NCBI RefSeq assembly: GCF_965228935.1
Contig: NZ_OZ245846.1
Span: 806,001-870,000, forward strand
DNA length: 64,000 nt
Reading direction: 5' to 3'
From: Ulvibacterium sp965228935
GTDB lineage: Bacteria > Bacteroidota > Bacteroidia > Flavobacteriales > Flavobacteriaceae
In this document: positions 35,902 through 43,795 of the stretch, piece after piece
Position numbering within the stretch: the first letter of the stretch is position 1
Layout: each line of letters opens with the position of its first letter
Translations under genes and position numbers: made by a program
The notes under the pieces: model-generated
The model's input: the letters and a program-made list of their open reading frames with translations, nothing else
What the model was told of the DNA's origin: nothing
The model's database searches: none

Positions 35902-38838
35902 TTAGTACGAAGAGGGGGCAACCCCGTAGAGCGCCTTGAAGCATTTGGCGAAATAGGAAAGATTGTTGAAGCCCACCTGATAAGCGATCTGTGTTACGGT
36001 ATCCGCTTTTTGGGACAACAATTGGGCCGCCCGTTTTAACCGAAAGTTTCGCAACAGTTCCCCTGGGGATTCATTGGTCAAGGCCTTTATTTTCCGATGT
36101 AGCTGGGTTTTACTCATGGCCAGGGCCCGTTGCATCTGGGGTACCCCGAAATTTGCATCGGTGTATTTCTTTTCCAAGAGATCCAGAACCTGCTCCAGAA
36201 ATTTTCTGTCCAGCGAGGTGGTCGTAATTTTTTCAGGATGTACGGTATAGGCATTATCTCTATAGTGCGCCCTCAATCGTTGCCTTTGATCGATGAGGTT
36301 TTTGACTCGTACCGCAAGTTCCTTGGCATCAAAGGGTTTCGTTAGGTAATCATCGGCCCCGGTCTCCAATCCTTCAATCTTGTTTTCCACACCGGCTCGG
36401 GCGGTGAGCATAATAACGGGAATGTGACTGGTTTCCAAATTGGTCTTCAGTTTTTTGCAAAGCTCCATCCCATCCATTTTTGGCATCATTAAATCCGTAA
36501 TGAGCAGGTCGGGCAAATGTGCCATAGCCATTTTAATGCCCTCTTCGCCATTCCTGGCCTCGATTATCCTATACGTTTCCACAAGGCGGGTCTTGATGAA
36601 ATGAAGCATGTCCTCGTTGTCCTCTACAAGTAAAATTGCAGGGAGGTCGCGTACATCCGACTTAGGCAAGTCAAAGGTTTCCGCAATAGGGGTCTCCTTT
36701 ATTTCTTCCAATATTTCGACTTCAACCGATGCCCTAGGGGTCTTAATTCTTTCCATCGGAATCTGTACCGTAAAATAGGTGCCCTTACCCTCTTCGCTAG
36801 AAACCGTAATGGTTCCATCCATTAATTCTACCAAGTCCTTGGACAGGGACAGACCAATGCCCGAGCCTTCCCTATCCTTGGTGGTACCACCATCTACCTG
36901 ATAGAAACGGTCAAAGATAAAGGGCAATTTATCCTCGGAAATTCCTCGGCCAGAATCCGAAATCTGGATGACCAAATCTGCATTGGTATAGGACGCTTTC
37001 AAAGCCACCAGTTCCCCATCCTCACTGAATTTAAAGGCGTTGCTCAACAAATTGTAAACTACTTTTTCCAGCTTGTCCCGGTCAAAAGCCGCCCATAAGG
37101 TTTCGCTGGGGATTTCCACCCGATAGTCCATATTACGTTGTGCCGCATAGGAATTGAAGGATGCCGCCGCGGTTCTAAGGCATTTAAAAATATCGCCTTC
37201 GGTCGATTTTAGCTGCAATTTGCCCTCATCGATTCTGGATAGATCCAATAATTGGTTCACCAATCCCAATACCTTGTTCGTATTCCTTCGGATCATCTTT
37301 ACATCGTTTCGGCCCAGTTGCTCCTCAGGGTTCTGCTCCAAATGTTCAATGGAGCCCTTGATCAAGGTTAGGGGCGTTCGAAACTCATGGGAAATGTTCG
37401 CGAAAAAGTTGGACTTTAATCGGCCGAGTTCCTGAAGCTCCTTGTTGGCCCTTTGTTTAATACGGTATTGATTGTAAAGTAATACGGCAAATACCAGGAT
37501 AAAAACCGAAAAGGCTATGGTACCGTTGCGTTCGTTCTTTCGTTTGCTCAACTGCAATGCCTGCAGTTCCTTTTCCGAGGCCAACAAAGCGATTTCCTTG
37601 GTTTTCTCTTCATTTTGATATTGGGCTTCAATCTCTTCGGCAAGATCACGCTTTTCCAAGGTATACAGGCTATCCCGTAGGATTTGGTATTCCATAAGGG
37701 CGGTAAAGGCTTTTTCGTGATCCGATTTGGCCCGGTACACCTGTGCCAGAACCTTGTATCCATCCATTGTGGTCAGATCTGCGCCTACGGCCTTGGCCAT
37801 TTGAAGCGCCCGCTTTGAGTAATAGCCCGCACTGTCCCATTTTTTGGAATTAAAAAACTCCTGCCCCAAGGATTGGCTAAAAATGGCCATGTTGATGGAA
37901 TCCGAAGTCTGGGTAGCTATGGACAAAGACCGATGATAATTGTAGATAGCCTCCTTGGATTGCGATTTATCCGAATAAATATTTCCGATATTCTCGTAGA
38001 CCTGGCTCATTTCACGTTTTAGGTCCATTTGTTTATAGCTTTCCAGGGCCTGATGGTATTTTTCCAGTGCGGCATCGGGCTTTTTCTGATTTCGGTATAC
38101 AACGCCCATATTTTTTAGCACAAAGGCCCGGCCGGGCAAAAAGTCGAACTTTTTAAACAGGCTATCACTTTTTGCATAGTAATCTAGGGCCTTATTGTAA
38201 TTAGTCAGTTTTTGGTTGATGAGACCAATGTTGGCGAAGTTGATCCCGGCATTTTTCTCGTTGCCGATCTCGGTGTTCATCTTGGCGGCATAGGTATACG
38301 CCTCCATGGCCTTTTTGTATTCCCCGGTTTCATTATAGATGTTGCCCAAATTGTTGTGGGAACTCGCCAAGCCCTCAAAATCGTCCACTTGCTTGGCAAA
38401 GGCAATATTGCGTTGGTGGTAGGCCTCGGCCTGTATAAGGTCTCCCTTGCTCAAATAGGTATTGCCCAATCCCAATAGGGCAATTCCTTTACCTGAATCA
38501 TAGGTGATATCTTCAGCTAGGGCCAACGCCCTTTGGAAGACCGAAATTGCGGAATCGTTCTGCGCCCTCCCGTTCAGAAGATCGGCAAAAGCGTTGAGGG
38601 TCATCACTTCATAACGTTTGTCCCGGATTCCCGTGGCGATGCCCAAGGCCTTTTGGATGCTGGTTTCGGCCTTAGCCGGGTTTTCATACTGATATTCGTC
38701 AAAGAGGTCTAACAGGAGTTTGACCTTTAGGGAGTCTACCTTTTCGCGATCCAGTCTTTTTTCCAAGCTATCGATTTTGGACTGCGGGTAACCCGAAACC
38801 GAAATAAGCACTCCGATAAGAAACAAGATTCTGGCCAT
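35902..38838 (-). CDS. TPR-type hybrid two-component sensor/AraC regulator
   Basis: One-protein signalling system of 978 residues from ATG at 38838 (MARILFLIGV, a proper signal peptide); a longer in-frame reading from 38946 adds 36 unlikely residues. An N-terminal array of TPR repeats (such as GLASSHNNLGNIYNETGEY) fills residues 20-410, then a coiled coil and a membrane helix (FSVFILVFAVLLYNQY). HisKA has FANISHEFRTPLTL, the HATPase has ISDSGRGISEDKLPFIFDRF, the receiver has LLITDLMMPKMDG, and an AraC-type helix-turn-helix ends the protein. The TPR sensor distinguishes it from propeller-type systems. It lies 134 bases upstream of the beta-helix lipoprotein on the same strand, a plausible target. 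Confidence 0.9.
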   Translation of the reverse strand: MARILFLIGVLISVSGYPQSKIDSLEKRLDREKVDSLKVKLLLDLFDEYQYENPAKAETSIQKALGIATGIRDKRYEVMTLNAFADLLNGRAQNDSAISVFQRALALAEDITYDSGKGIALLGLGNTYLSKGDLIQAEAYHQRNIAFAKQVDDFEGLASSHNNLGNIYNETGEYKKAMEAYTYAAKMNTEIGNEKNAGINFANIGLINQKLTNYNKALDYYAKSDSLFKKFDFLPGRAFVLKNMGVVYRNQKKPDAALEKYHQALESYKQMDLKREMSQVYENIGNIYSDKSQSKEAIYNYHRSLSIATQTSDSINMAIFSQSLGQEFFNSKKWDSAGYYSKRALQMAKAVGADLTTMDGYKVLAQVYRAKSDHEKAFTALMEYQILRDSLYTLEKRDLAEEIEAQYQNEEKTKEIALLASEKELQALQLSKRKNERNGTIAFSVFILVFAVLLYNQYRIKQRANKELQELGRLKSNFFANISHEFRTPLTLIKGSIEHLEQNPEEQLGRNDVKMIRRNTNKVLGLVNQLLDLSRIDEGKLQLKSTEGDIFKCLRTAAASFNSYAAQRNMDYRVEIPSETLWAAFDRDKLEKVVYNLLSNAFKFSEDGELVALKASYTNADLVIQISDSGRGISEDKLPFIFDRFYQVDGGTTKDREGSGIGLSLSKDLVELMDGTITVSSEEGKGTYFTVQIPMERIKTPRASVEVEILEEIKETPIAETFDLPKSDVRDLPAILLVEDNEDMLHFIKTRLVETYRIIEARNGEEGIKMAMAHLPDLLITDLMMPKMDGMELCKKLKTNLETSHIPVIMLTARAGVENKIEGLETGADDYLTKPFDAKELAVRVKNLIDQRQRLRAHYRDNAYTVHPEKITTTSLDRKFLEQVLDLLEKKYTDANFGVPQMQRALAMSKTQLHRKIKALTNESPGELLRNFRLKRAAQLLSQKADTVTQIAYQVGFNNLSYFAKCFKALYGVAPSSY

Positions 38839-38982
38839 GTATAAATTTAAACGAATTAATTCAAATTGTATGTCGTCCTGTTTATGGGGCTTTATGGATA
38901 AGTTATACTTTGGTAAAACAACTGAAATATATACTACTGAAACCAACGTAACCCAACAGAAATATTTGAATTTATAAAAGAC

Positions 38983-39002
38983 CTTTCATACTTTTATGAA
39001 AG
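38983..39002. promoter_or_regulatory. Palindromic operator of the MarR-GNAT gene
   Basis: CTTTCATACTTTTATGAAAG has perfect 8-base arms around CTTT, and an overlapping palindrome TACTTTTATGAAAGTA spans 38989-39004. It ends 21 bases before the MarR-GNAT start, where autoregulation by a MarR protein would be expected. Confidence 0.65.
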
Positions 39003-39023
39003 TACTTTTGTAAATAAAGCGAT

Positions 39024-39974
39024 ATGATCGATGTATTAAACGAGTTGGGATATCTTGCAGGAGCTTCAAGATTTCGAAGAATCAGCGAGAAGCTTCAACA
39101 AGATGGCGATAAAATCTATTCGGATGCCCATATCCAATTTAAGGCAAGTTGGTTTCCTGTTTACTATGTCCTGGCAAAATCGCATTCCGCACAGACCATC
39201 CTTGAAATTACCAGGCAAATCGACTTTTCCCATATTACGGTAAAGAATATTTTACAGGAATTAAACAGCAATGCATTAGTCCGTATTGAACCCAATCCAA
39301 ACGATAAGCGCTCTAAATTAGTGTCACTTACCAAAAAAGGTAGAGAGTTACAGGATAAGCTAGAGCCATTATGGCTTTTGTTTTCAAACACGCTAAAAGA
39401 TGTATTCTCCATTGGTCATCCGGATATCATTAATATTCTAAACCGGCTCGATCGGCAGATTAATTCTTTTCCGATCAATGAACGCATTCTTAAACCAAAA
39501 GAGACATTTATAAGAATCATTGACTACAAGCCAAGTTTAAAAAAACATTTCCAAGAACTTGCGGGCCCATGGCTGTTACAAGTTTTGAACGGTAAATTGG
39601 AAGATGATGATGCGTTTACCTTGAACAATCCAGATAAGGCCTATTTAAAAAATGGAGGATTTCTATTTTATGCAAAATATAAAAGAGACGTTGTTGGCTG
39701 TGTCGCCTTGAAACGTTTAGATGATGATACTTTTGAATTTGCCAAATTGTTCATAAATCCAAAATTTCGTAAACTTGGTATAGCTACTCGGCTGATCGAA
39801 CGTTGTATAAGTCGTTGTATGGAAAATGAGGCAAAGGAACTATGGTTGCAAACTACTATGAGTATGCCACAAGCCCACAAGTTGTATTATAAACTTGGAT
39901 TCAATGACAAAGAAGCACCGACCCAAATGGATGTTTTGGAAAGAACCGAAAAAGTAATGTGCCTCAAGTTATGA
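39024..39974 (+). CDS. MarR-type regulator fused to GNAT acetyltransferase
   Basis: Cytoplasmic two-domain protein of 316 residues. The N-terminal 150 residues form a MarR winged helix (ITRQIDFSHITVKNILQEL, NDKRSKLVSLTKKGRELQDKL). The C-terminal half (about 165-316) is a GNAT N-acetyltransferase with the acetyl-CoA loop FINPKFRKLGIATRLIERC and the late LYYKLGFND. Such MarR-GNAT fusions are known; some acetylate small molecules or proteins, but the target here is unknown. The palindrome at 38983 suggests autoregulation. It diverges from the TPR hybrid kinase. Confidence 0.9.
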   Translation: MIDVLNELGYLAGASRFRRISEKLQQDGDKIYSDAHIQFKASWFPVYYVLAKSHSAQTILEITRQIDFSHITVKNILQELNSNALVRIEPNPNDKRSKLVSLTKKGRELQDKLEPLWLLFSNTLKDVFSIGHPDIINILNRLDRQINSFPINERILKPKETFIRIIDYKPSLKKHFQELAGPWLLQVLNGKLEDDDAFTLNNPDKAYLKNGGFLFYAKYKRDVVGCVALKRLDDDTFEFAKLFINPKFRKLGIATRLIERCISRCMENEAKELWLQTTMSMPQAHKLYYKLGFNDKEAPTQMDVLERTEKVMCLKL

Positions 39975-40113
39975 TACCCATAATGGGTTATAATTCTGCT
40001 CCCTTTTCACTAACTTGGAAATTATAAACCATTATCCCACTAGCTATTGGGAGGCAGGATTTCTATGATGCCATAACATCCGATGTATCCGGCCAAGACC
40101 TTTATTTACAATT

Positions 40114-40674
40114 ATGGAAATCGAACAACTCATAACAAGCCTTACGGAATTGGAAAAACTGAAAACAGTTGAACGTGGACTGAATGTGGGTGCCAGAAAA
40201 GAAAGTAGCGCGGAACATTCTTGGAGTTGCTTGTTAATTGCTGATTTGGTAATCGATTATGTAAGCGAACCTCTTGACAGATTGAAAGTATTCGAATATC
40301 TACTTTACCACGATGTGGTTGAAATCTATGCCGGTGACGCCAAATTCAACAATCCGGAAGAAATGAAGTTGAAACAAGAAAAGGAGGAAAAGGCACTGGA
40401 AAAAATTTCTTCGTTTCTGCCAAATTCCGATAGATTCCAAAGAATAATGTCGGAATACGAGCACCGAAAAACAAGGGAATCGGAATTCGCAAAAGCGATT
40501 GATTGCATCGACTCCTGTATTAGAAACTTGAATGATGAAAATGCTTCAAATAAAGATGGATTTACCGAAAGTTTAATTCGACGGAAATACCGGCCCCACG
40601 TTTCAAAATTTCCAGTTACCCAGGAATTATTTGAGACTCTAATGGGAAAATTGGTTGAATTGAAAAAACTATAG
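40114..40674 (+). CDS. HD-domain hydrolase (YfbR/HDDC2-like)
   Basis: Probable metal-dependent phosphohydrolase, possibly a 5'-deoxynucleotidase, 186 residues. The HD signature appears as SSAEHSWSCLLIADLV near residue 30 and LLYHDVVEIYAGD near 68, followed by the second acidic/His region (FAKAIDCIDSCIRN). The protein is of normal length for the family. Neighbours give no pathway hint; the gene seems to stand alone. Confidence 0.82.
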   Translation: MEIEQLITSLTELEKLKTVERGLNVGARKESSAEHSWSCLLIADLVIDYVSEPLDRLKVFEYLLYHDVVEIYAGDAKFNNPEEMKLKQEKEEKALEKISSFLPNSDRFQRIMSEYEHRKTRESEFAKAIDCIDSCIRNLNDENASNKDGFTESLIRRKYRPHVSKFPVTQELFETLMGKLVELKKL

Positions 40675-40698
40675 CTTCAGGTAACAATGGTCATAATC

Positions 40699-40735
40699 CA
40701 TGCCAATCCCGAGTACTCGGGAGAGACGAAAGCAT
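40699..40735. repeat. 37-base intergenic repeat, copy A
   Basis: Matches 43061-43097 at 34 of 37 positions. It contains the perfect 16-base palindrome TCCCGAGTACTCGGGA (40707-40722), and its ends ATGC and GCAT can pair. It lies between the HD gene and the GNAT gene. Confidence 0.75.
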
Positions 40736-40790
40736 AACCTAGCCAATTGTACGCAAGCAGTAAAGACACATCGACCAGAAATCGTATCAT

Positions 40791-41252
40791 ATGATGGAAA
40801 CTATTAGCCTAAAAAAGGCAACAATAAAGGACAAGGCGTTAGTAGTCGACTTTGATTATAGCCTGAATCCAGTGGAACATATCGAACTTAAGAGAGCGGA
40901 AAAGATTACCAAGGCAATATTGGACAAGGAATGTTTTATCATCTTGGCAGATAATAGGGCTGTTGGGTTCGTTATATTTGATTATCGTTTCTTTGACCAA
41001 GGGTGGATAGAACTTATTATTATAGGGGAAAAATACAGAGGGAAAGGGGTAGGGGGACAGGCTATTGACCTTATATGCAAACAATGTAAGACGAATAAGG
41101 TGTTTACTTCGACCAATAGTTCCAATACTCAAATGCAAAAAGCATTGAGCAAGGTTGATTTTTCCTTTGCGGGTAAAATAAATGGATTGGACGAAGGAGA
41201 TCCCGAACTATTTTACTTTAAAACAATTGACGATGGGAAAACGAAACACTAA
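40791..41252 (+). CDS. GNAT-family N-acetyltransferase
   Basis: Small acetyltransferase of 153 residues. Core motif A reads IELIIIGEKYRGKGVGGQAI near residues 84-103, with the acetyl-CoA-binding R-G-K-G-V-G loop, preceded by a beta strand AVGFVIFDYRF. Acceptor substrate unknown. It is a single gene, convergent with the membrane winged-helix regulator. Confidence 0.82.
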   Translation: MMETISLKKATIKDKALVVDFDYSLNPVEHIELKRAEKITKAILDKECFIILADNRAVGFVIFDYRFFDQGWIELIIIGEKYRGKGVGGQAIDLICKQCKTNKVFTSTNSSNTQMQKALSKVDFSFAGKINGLDEGDPELFYFKTIDDGKTKH

Positions 41253-41366
41253 ATCGAAAAGCGAAATGCCGGCACACAACATGGTATAAGCGATTAAGAT
41301 TACCTTTGAAAAATTGACTTAATTCGGTCAGGCCAGGATATCGACCCTTATTCCACTCAGTTACCT

Positions 41367-42272
41367 CTAAACACCGATAACAAGCTTATACCCGACCCCG
41401 CGAATGTTTACAATTTTCACCTTTGGATCAGATTCGAATTTCTTGCGCAATTTCGATATAAAAACATCCAGGGTCCGGCCCACATAATCGCCTTGGTCTC
41501 CCCAGACCTTGTTTAGAATAACCTCTCGTTCAACACCTGTGTTGACCGCTTTGTAAAGTAAAAGGAGCAGATCGGCTTCTTTACCGGTCAGCTCTGTTCT
41601 TTGATTCCCAAACAATAGCTCCGTATTCCTTTTGTCAAACTGGTATTCACCTAAGGAGATCAAATTCGGATCGACCCTGGAATTACGCCTTCTCCTCCAC
41701 AGGAAAACAAAGGCCCCAAGCATGGAAACGAGTAGTAAAGCTGCTATGGAATATGTTACTTGGCCTTTTTTGGACAACGATCCGTTGGAAGGACCTTGGG
41801 CAATGTCTTGCGATGCTACCATGGGTTCATCTGAATCCATAAAGGTGAATAAAAGATGATAACAGGATTTGAGTTGCAGTCTTGATTTGCAGGGGATTAT
41901 GTCCGTTTGTTCCAAAATGTTCATTTCGTAACTATAGACCACTTCACCGGTTTCGCAGTGCTCCACCTCCACGATATAGTGGGTTGACATACGCGTTTCA
42001 TTAGCAACCTGATCAATTGTATTGACGAGTTCTTCCGGGTAGAATTCAAATTCGGATTCGAATTGGATTCTATAACGATCATCATCTTCCCTCTTAATCG
42101 GTAGTATCCGGGAGATACTATCACCTGAACTGAGCAGGATACGATGTCCGATCATGCGCAATGCTACTTCCAAATGCCTTTCGTCCTGCATGAATTGGGC
42201 CCTGCTCTTTGAAGTAAACAGCAAGAGGCATACAAAAGTGAATGAAGCTATTTTAAACCATCTTGGGCCCAT
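41367..42272 (-). CDS. Membrane-anchored winged-helix transcription regulator
   Basis: One-component sensor-regulator of 301 residues with reversed ToxR-like layout. A signal peptide (FTFVCLLLFTSKSRAQ) precedes a periplasmic domain of about 155 residues with two cysteines (EHCETG, IPCKSR), then a membrane helix (YSIAALLLVSMLGAFVFLW) near 185 and a cytoplasmic OmpR-type winged helix. That helix contains RTELTGKEADLLLLLYKAV, VEREVILNKVWGD and GRTLDVFISKLRKKFE, ending in the wing VNIRGVGYKLV. It is divergent from the secreted TonB-C-like gene 135 bases away, the probable target. The periplasmic domain is not one I recognise. Confidence 0.88.
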   Translation of the reverse strand: MGPRWFKIASFTFVCLLLFTSKSRAQFMQDERHLEVALRMIGHRILLSSGDSISRILPIKREDDDRYRIQFESEFEFYPEELVNTIDQVANETRMSTHYIVEVEHCETGEVVYSYEMNILEQTDIIPCKSRLQLKSCYHLLFTFMDSDEPMVASQDIAQGPSNGSLSKKGQVTYSIAALLLVSMLGAFVFLWRRRRNSRVDPNLISLGEYQFDKRNTELLFGNQRTELTGKEADLLLLLYKAVNTGVEREVILNKVWGDQGDYVGRTLDVFISKLRKKFESDPKVKIVNIRGVGYKLVIGV

Positions 42273-42407
42273 GCTACAAAACTATTTATATCTGTAAAAG
42301 TTTAAGTTGTTTTACACAAAATTTACAACATTTTACATTTGATAGACCTATTGAAGCGGCTATCCACGTTAGATTTGATAGCAAGTAATCTTTAAATCAA
42401 TTCTAAT

Positions 42408-42947
42408 ATGAAAAAGACTAGTATTATTTTTTGCGTGGCACTTGCAGCTTTTAGCTTAGAGGCCTTTGGCATTGTAAATTGGAACGATTCCGCGACAGAT
42501 CAGGTAGAAACATCCGTTAACGAGGCTATTGCTAGTAACGAGCCAGTAACCGGGAAAATTAATACGAGCATCTTTTGTGATTCTACGAGCCCAGGGCCAT
42601 GGGAAACTAGCCATTGGGGGCCATCCCTTCCCGTTGACCCTGTAAAGCAAGCAGCCTATGAAGGGGGTATGGAGGCGCTTATGGAATATCTCAAAGAAAA
42701 CAGTAGAGAAGCCAGGGCCGGCCAGGAAATGGACAAATTGCAACCTTTTAAGTTGGTTTTTACGGTGACCAAAAATGGGACCATCGAGAATGTAAGACTG
42801 GATGGTACCTCGGGCTACCTTGCAATAGATTACAGAATGATCGACCTCATCCTAAAAGCGCCGGGGAAATGGGAACCGGCCGAAAATTCAAAGGGCGAAA
42901 AAGTGGATCAGGAACAGGTGGTTGCATTGGGACCAACGGGTTGTTAA
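42408..42947 (+). CDS. Secreted protein with TonB C-terminal-like domain
   Basis: Exported protein of 179 residues with a signal peptide (MKKTSIIFCVALAAFSLEAFG). The last 75 residues (FKLVFTVTKNGTIENVRLDG, then DLILKAPGKWEPAENSKG) resemble the TonB C-terminal fold, but there is no N-terminal membrane anchor or proline-rich spacer, so it is not a normal energy transducer. A cysteine is the last residue. It is divergently arranged with the membrane winged-helix regulator, which probably controls it. Confidence 0.75.
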   Translation: MKKTSIIFCVALAAFSLEAFGIVNWNDSATDQVETSVNEAIASNEPVTGKINTSIFCDSTSPGPWETSHWGPSLPVDPVKQAAYEGGMEALMEYLKENSREARAGQEMDKLQPFKLVFTVTKNGTIENVRLDGTSGYLAIDYRMIDLILKAPGKWEPAENSKGEKVDQEQVVALGPTGC

Positions 42948-43060
42948 GGGTACCGTTACCCGTATTGCTATAGGCTTTTTTACATAAGTGAAGAAGCCTT
43001 TTCGCGTTGATGACTCCTTTTCATCAGTAAAGAAGAATGTACATAGCAAGGCCTATAGTT

Positions 43061-43097
43061 CATGCCGATCCCGAGTACTGGGGAGGGACGAAAGCAT
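43061..43097. repeat. 37-base intergenic repeat, copy B
   Basis: Matches copy A (40699-40735) with three differences, one of which breaks its palindrome. Flanking arms ending in CCTATAG (left, about 43052-43058) and CTATAGG (right, before a T-run near 43140) could close a larger stem, so this copy may lie inside a structured RNA or terminator of about 100 bases. Confidence 0.7.
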
Positions 43098-43117
43098 GGT
43101 CTTGGCATTGTCCACAA

Positions 43118-43395
43118 GTATAGCAATGCCTATAGGTGCTTTTTTAATTGTTTTGGAAGACCTACTCTTTTAAATAGACAAGTCACTCTAGCCTAGCCAG
43201 TTTCTTATCATCCACATACTTGTCAATTTCCTTTCTGAATTTTGCCATGCTTGTATAAGGTCTATATTTCTCAAATTCATGGGCCAGACGGTCACCTACG
43301 CCCAGTATCATCTTAAAATCCGCCTCGGATGTGGTATTCAAATTGAAGGCGACAAACACCTTTTCTAGAGTTCCTCCTAAGTTTCATCCCCGACC
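43118..43395 (-). pseudogene. Collapsed pseudogene of the helix-hairpin-helix lipoprotein
   Basis: This stretch is a degenerate copy of the gene at 61463-62167, including its 3' flank. On the minus strand it still reads FNLNTTSEADFKMI, then GDRLAHEFEKYRPYTSMAKF and KYVDDKKLARLE. It joins the start of internal repeat 1 directly to the end of repeat 2, missing one repeat unit of about 180 bases. An arginine codon became TGA (43183-43185), two TAG stops replace codons after VGDET, and there is an indel near the left edge. The 5' half of the gene is absent. Confidence 0.85.
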
Positions 43396-43795
43396 CTTCC
43401 CTGAAAATTTTCAAACGAAGGCCAGAGATTGGCATTGTAGGTTTCAAGGAATTCTAAGGCTACCCGTTAAATGTTAAAGATCCCACTTCAAATTAATACG
43501 TATAATTTGCCTAGAGCCCTGCGCCATTCTTTGAGGAAGTATTTGTTGAACATTCTTGTTTCATTTTCCTTGTTTTAGCGCAATTAATTTTGCTAAATTT
43601 AATCCATAAAACATTCTTTCATATAGGTATAACCGGTGTCGTAATCGTCAATTAAGGCATTGTTATACTTATACGATTCATAGGCCCATAATTGCACTGA
43701 TTATAGGTTGTATTTGATGTTGGTGATAATTAATTCGCCCATTGATCGTGTACTAAGGTTTTCAACTTTTTTATCCCCCGTTTATTTATTTGGTA
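43396..43795. other. Intergenic region before the third sensor gene
   Basis: No open gene is recognised. The final 70 bases resemble the promoter region of the first propeller kinase (27165-27235), including AAGGTTTT, a TTTTTTATCCCCC run and the TTTATTTGGTAATGC that leads into the start codon. The rest contains many stops in all frames and is probably decayed sequence. Confidence 0.5.

Noticed and set aside
42988..43173. Open frame of 61 residues over repeat B
   Set aside because: It overlaps the palindromic repeat and the pseudogene flank and has no protein features.
43490..43560. Possible transposase fragment before the third sensor gene
   Set aside because: Short basic stretches appear on the minus strand (FLKEWRRALGKLY) but stops interrupt them and no insertion-sequence ends are visible.
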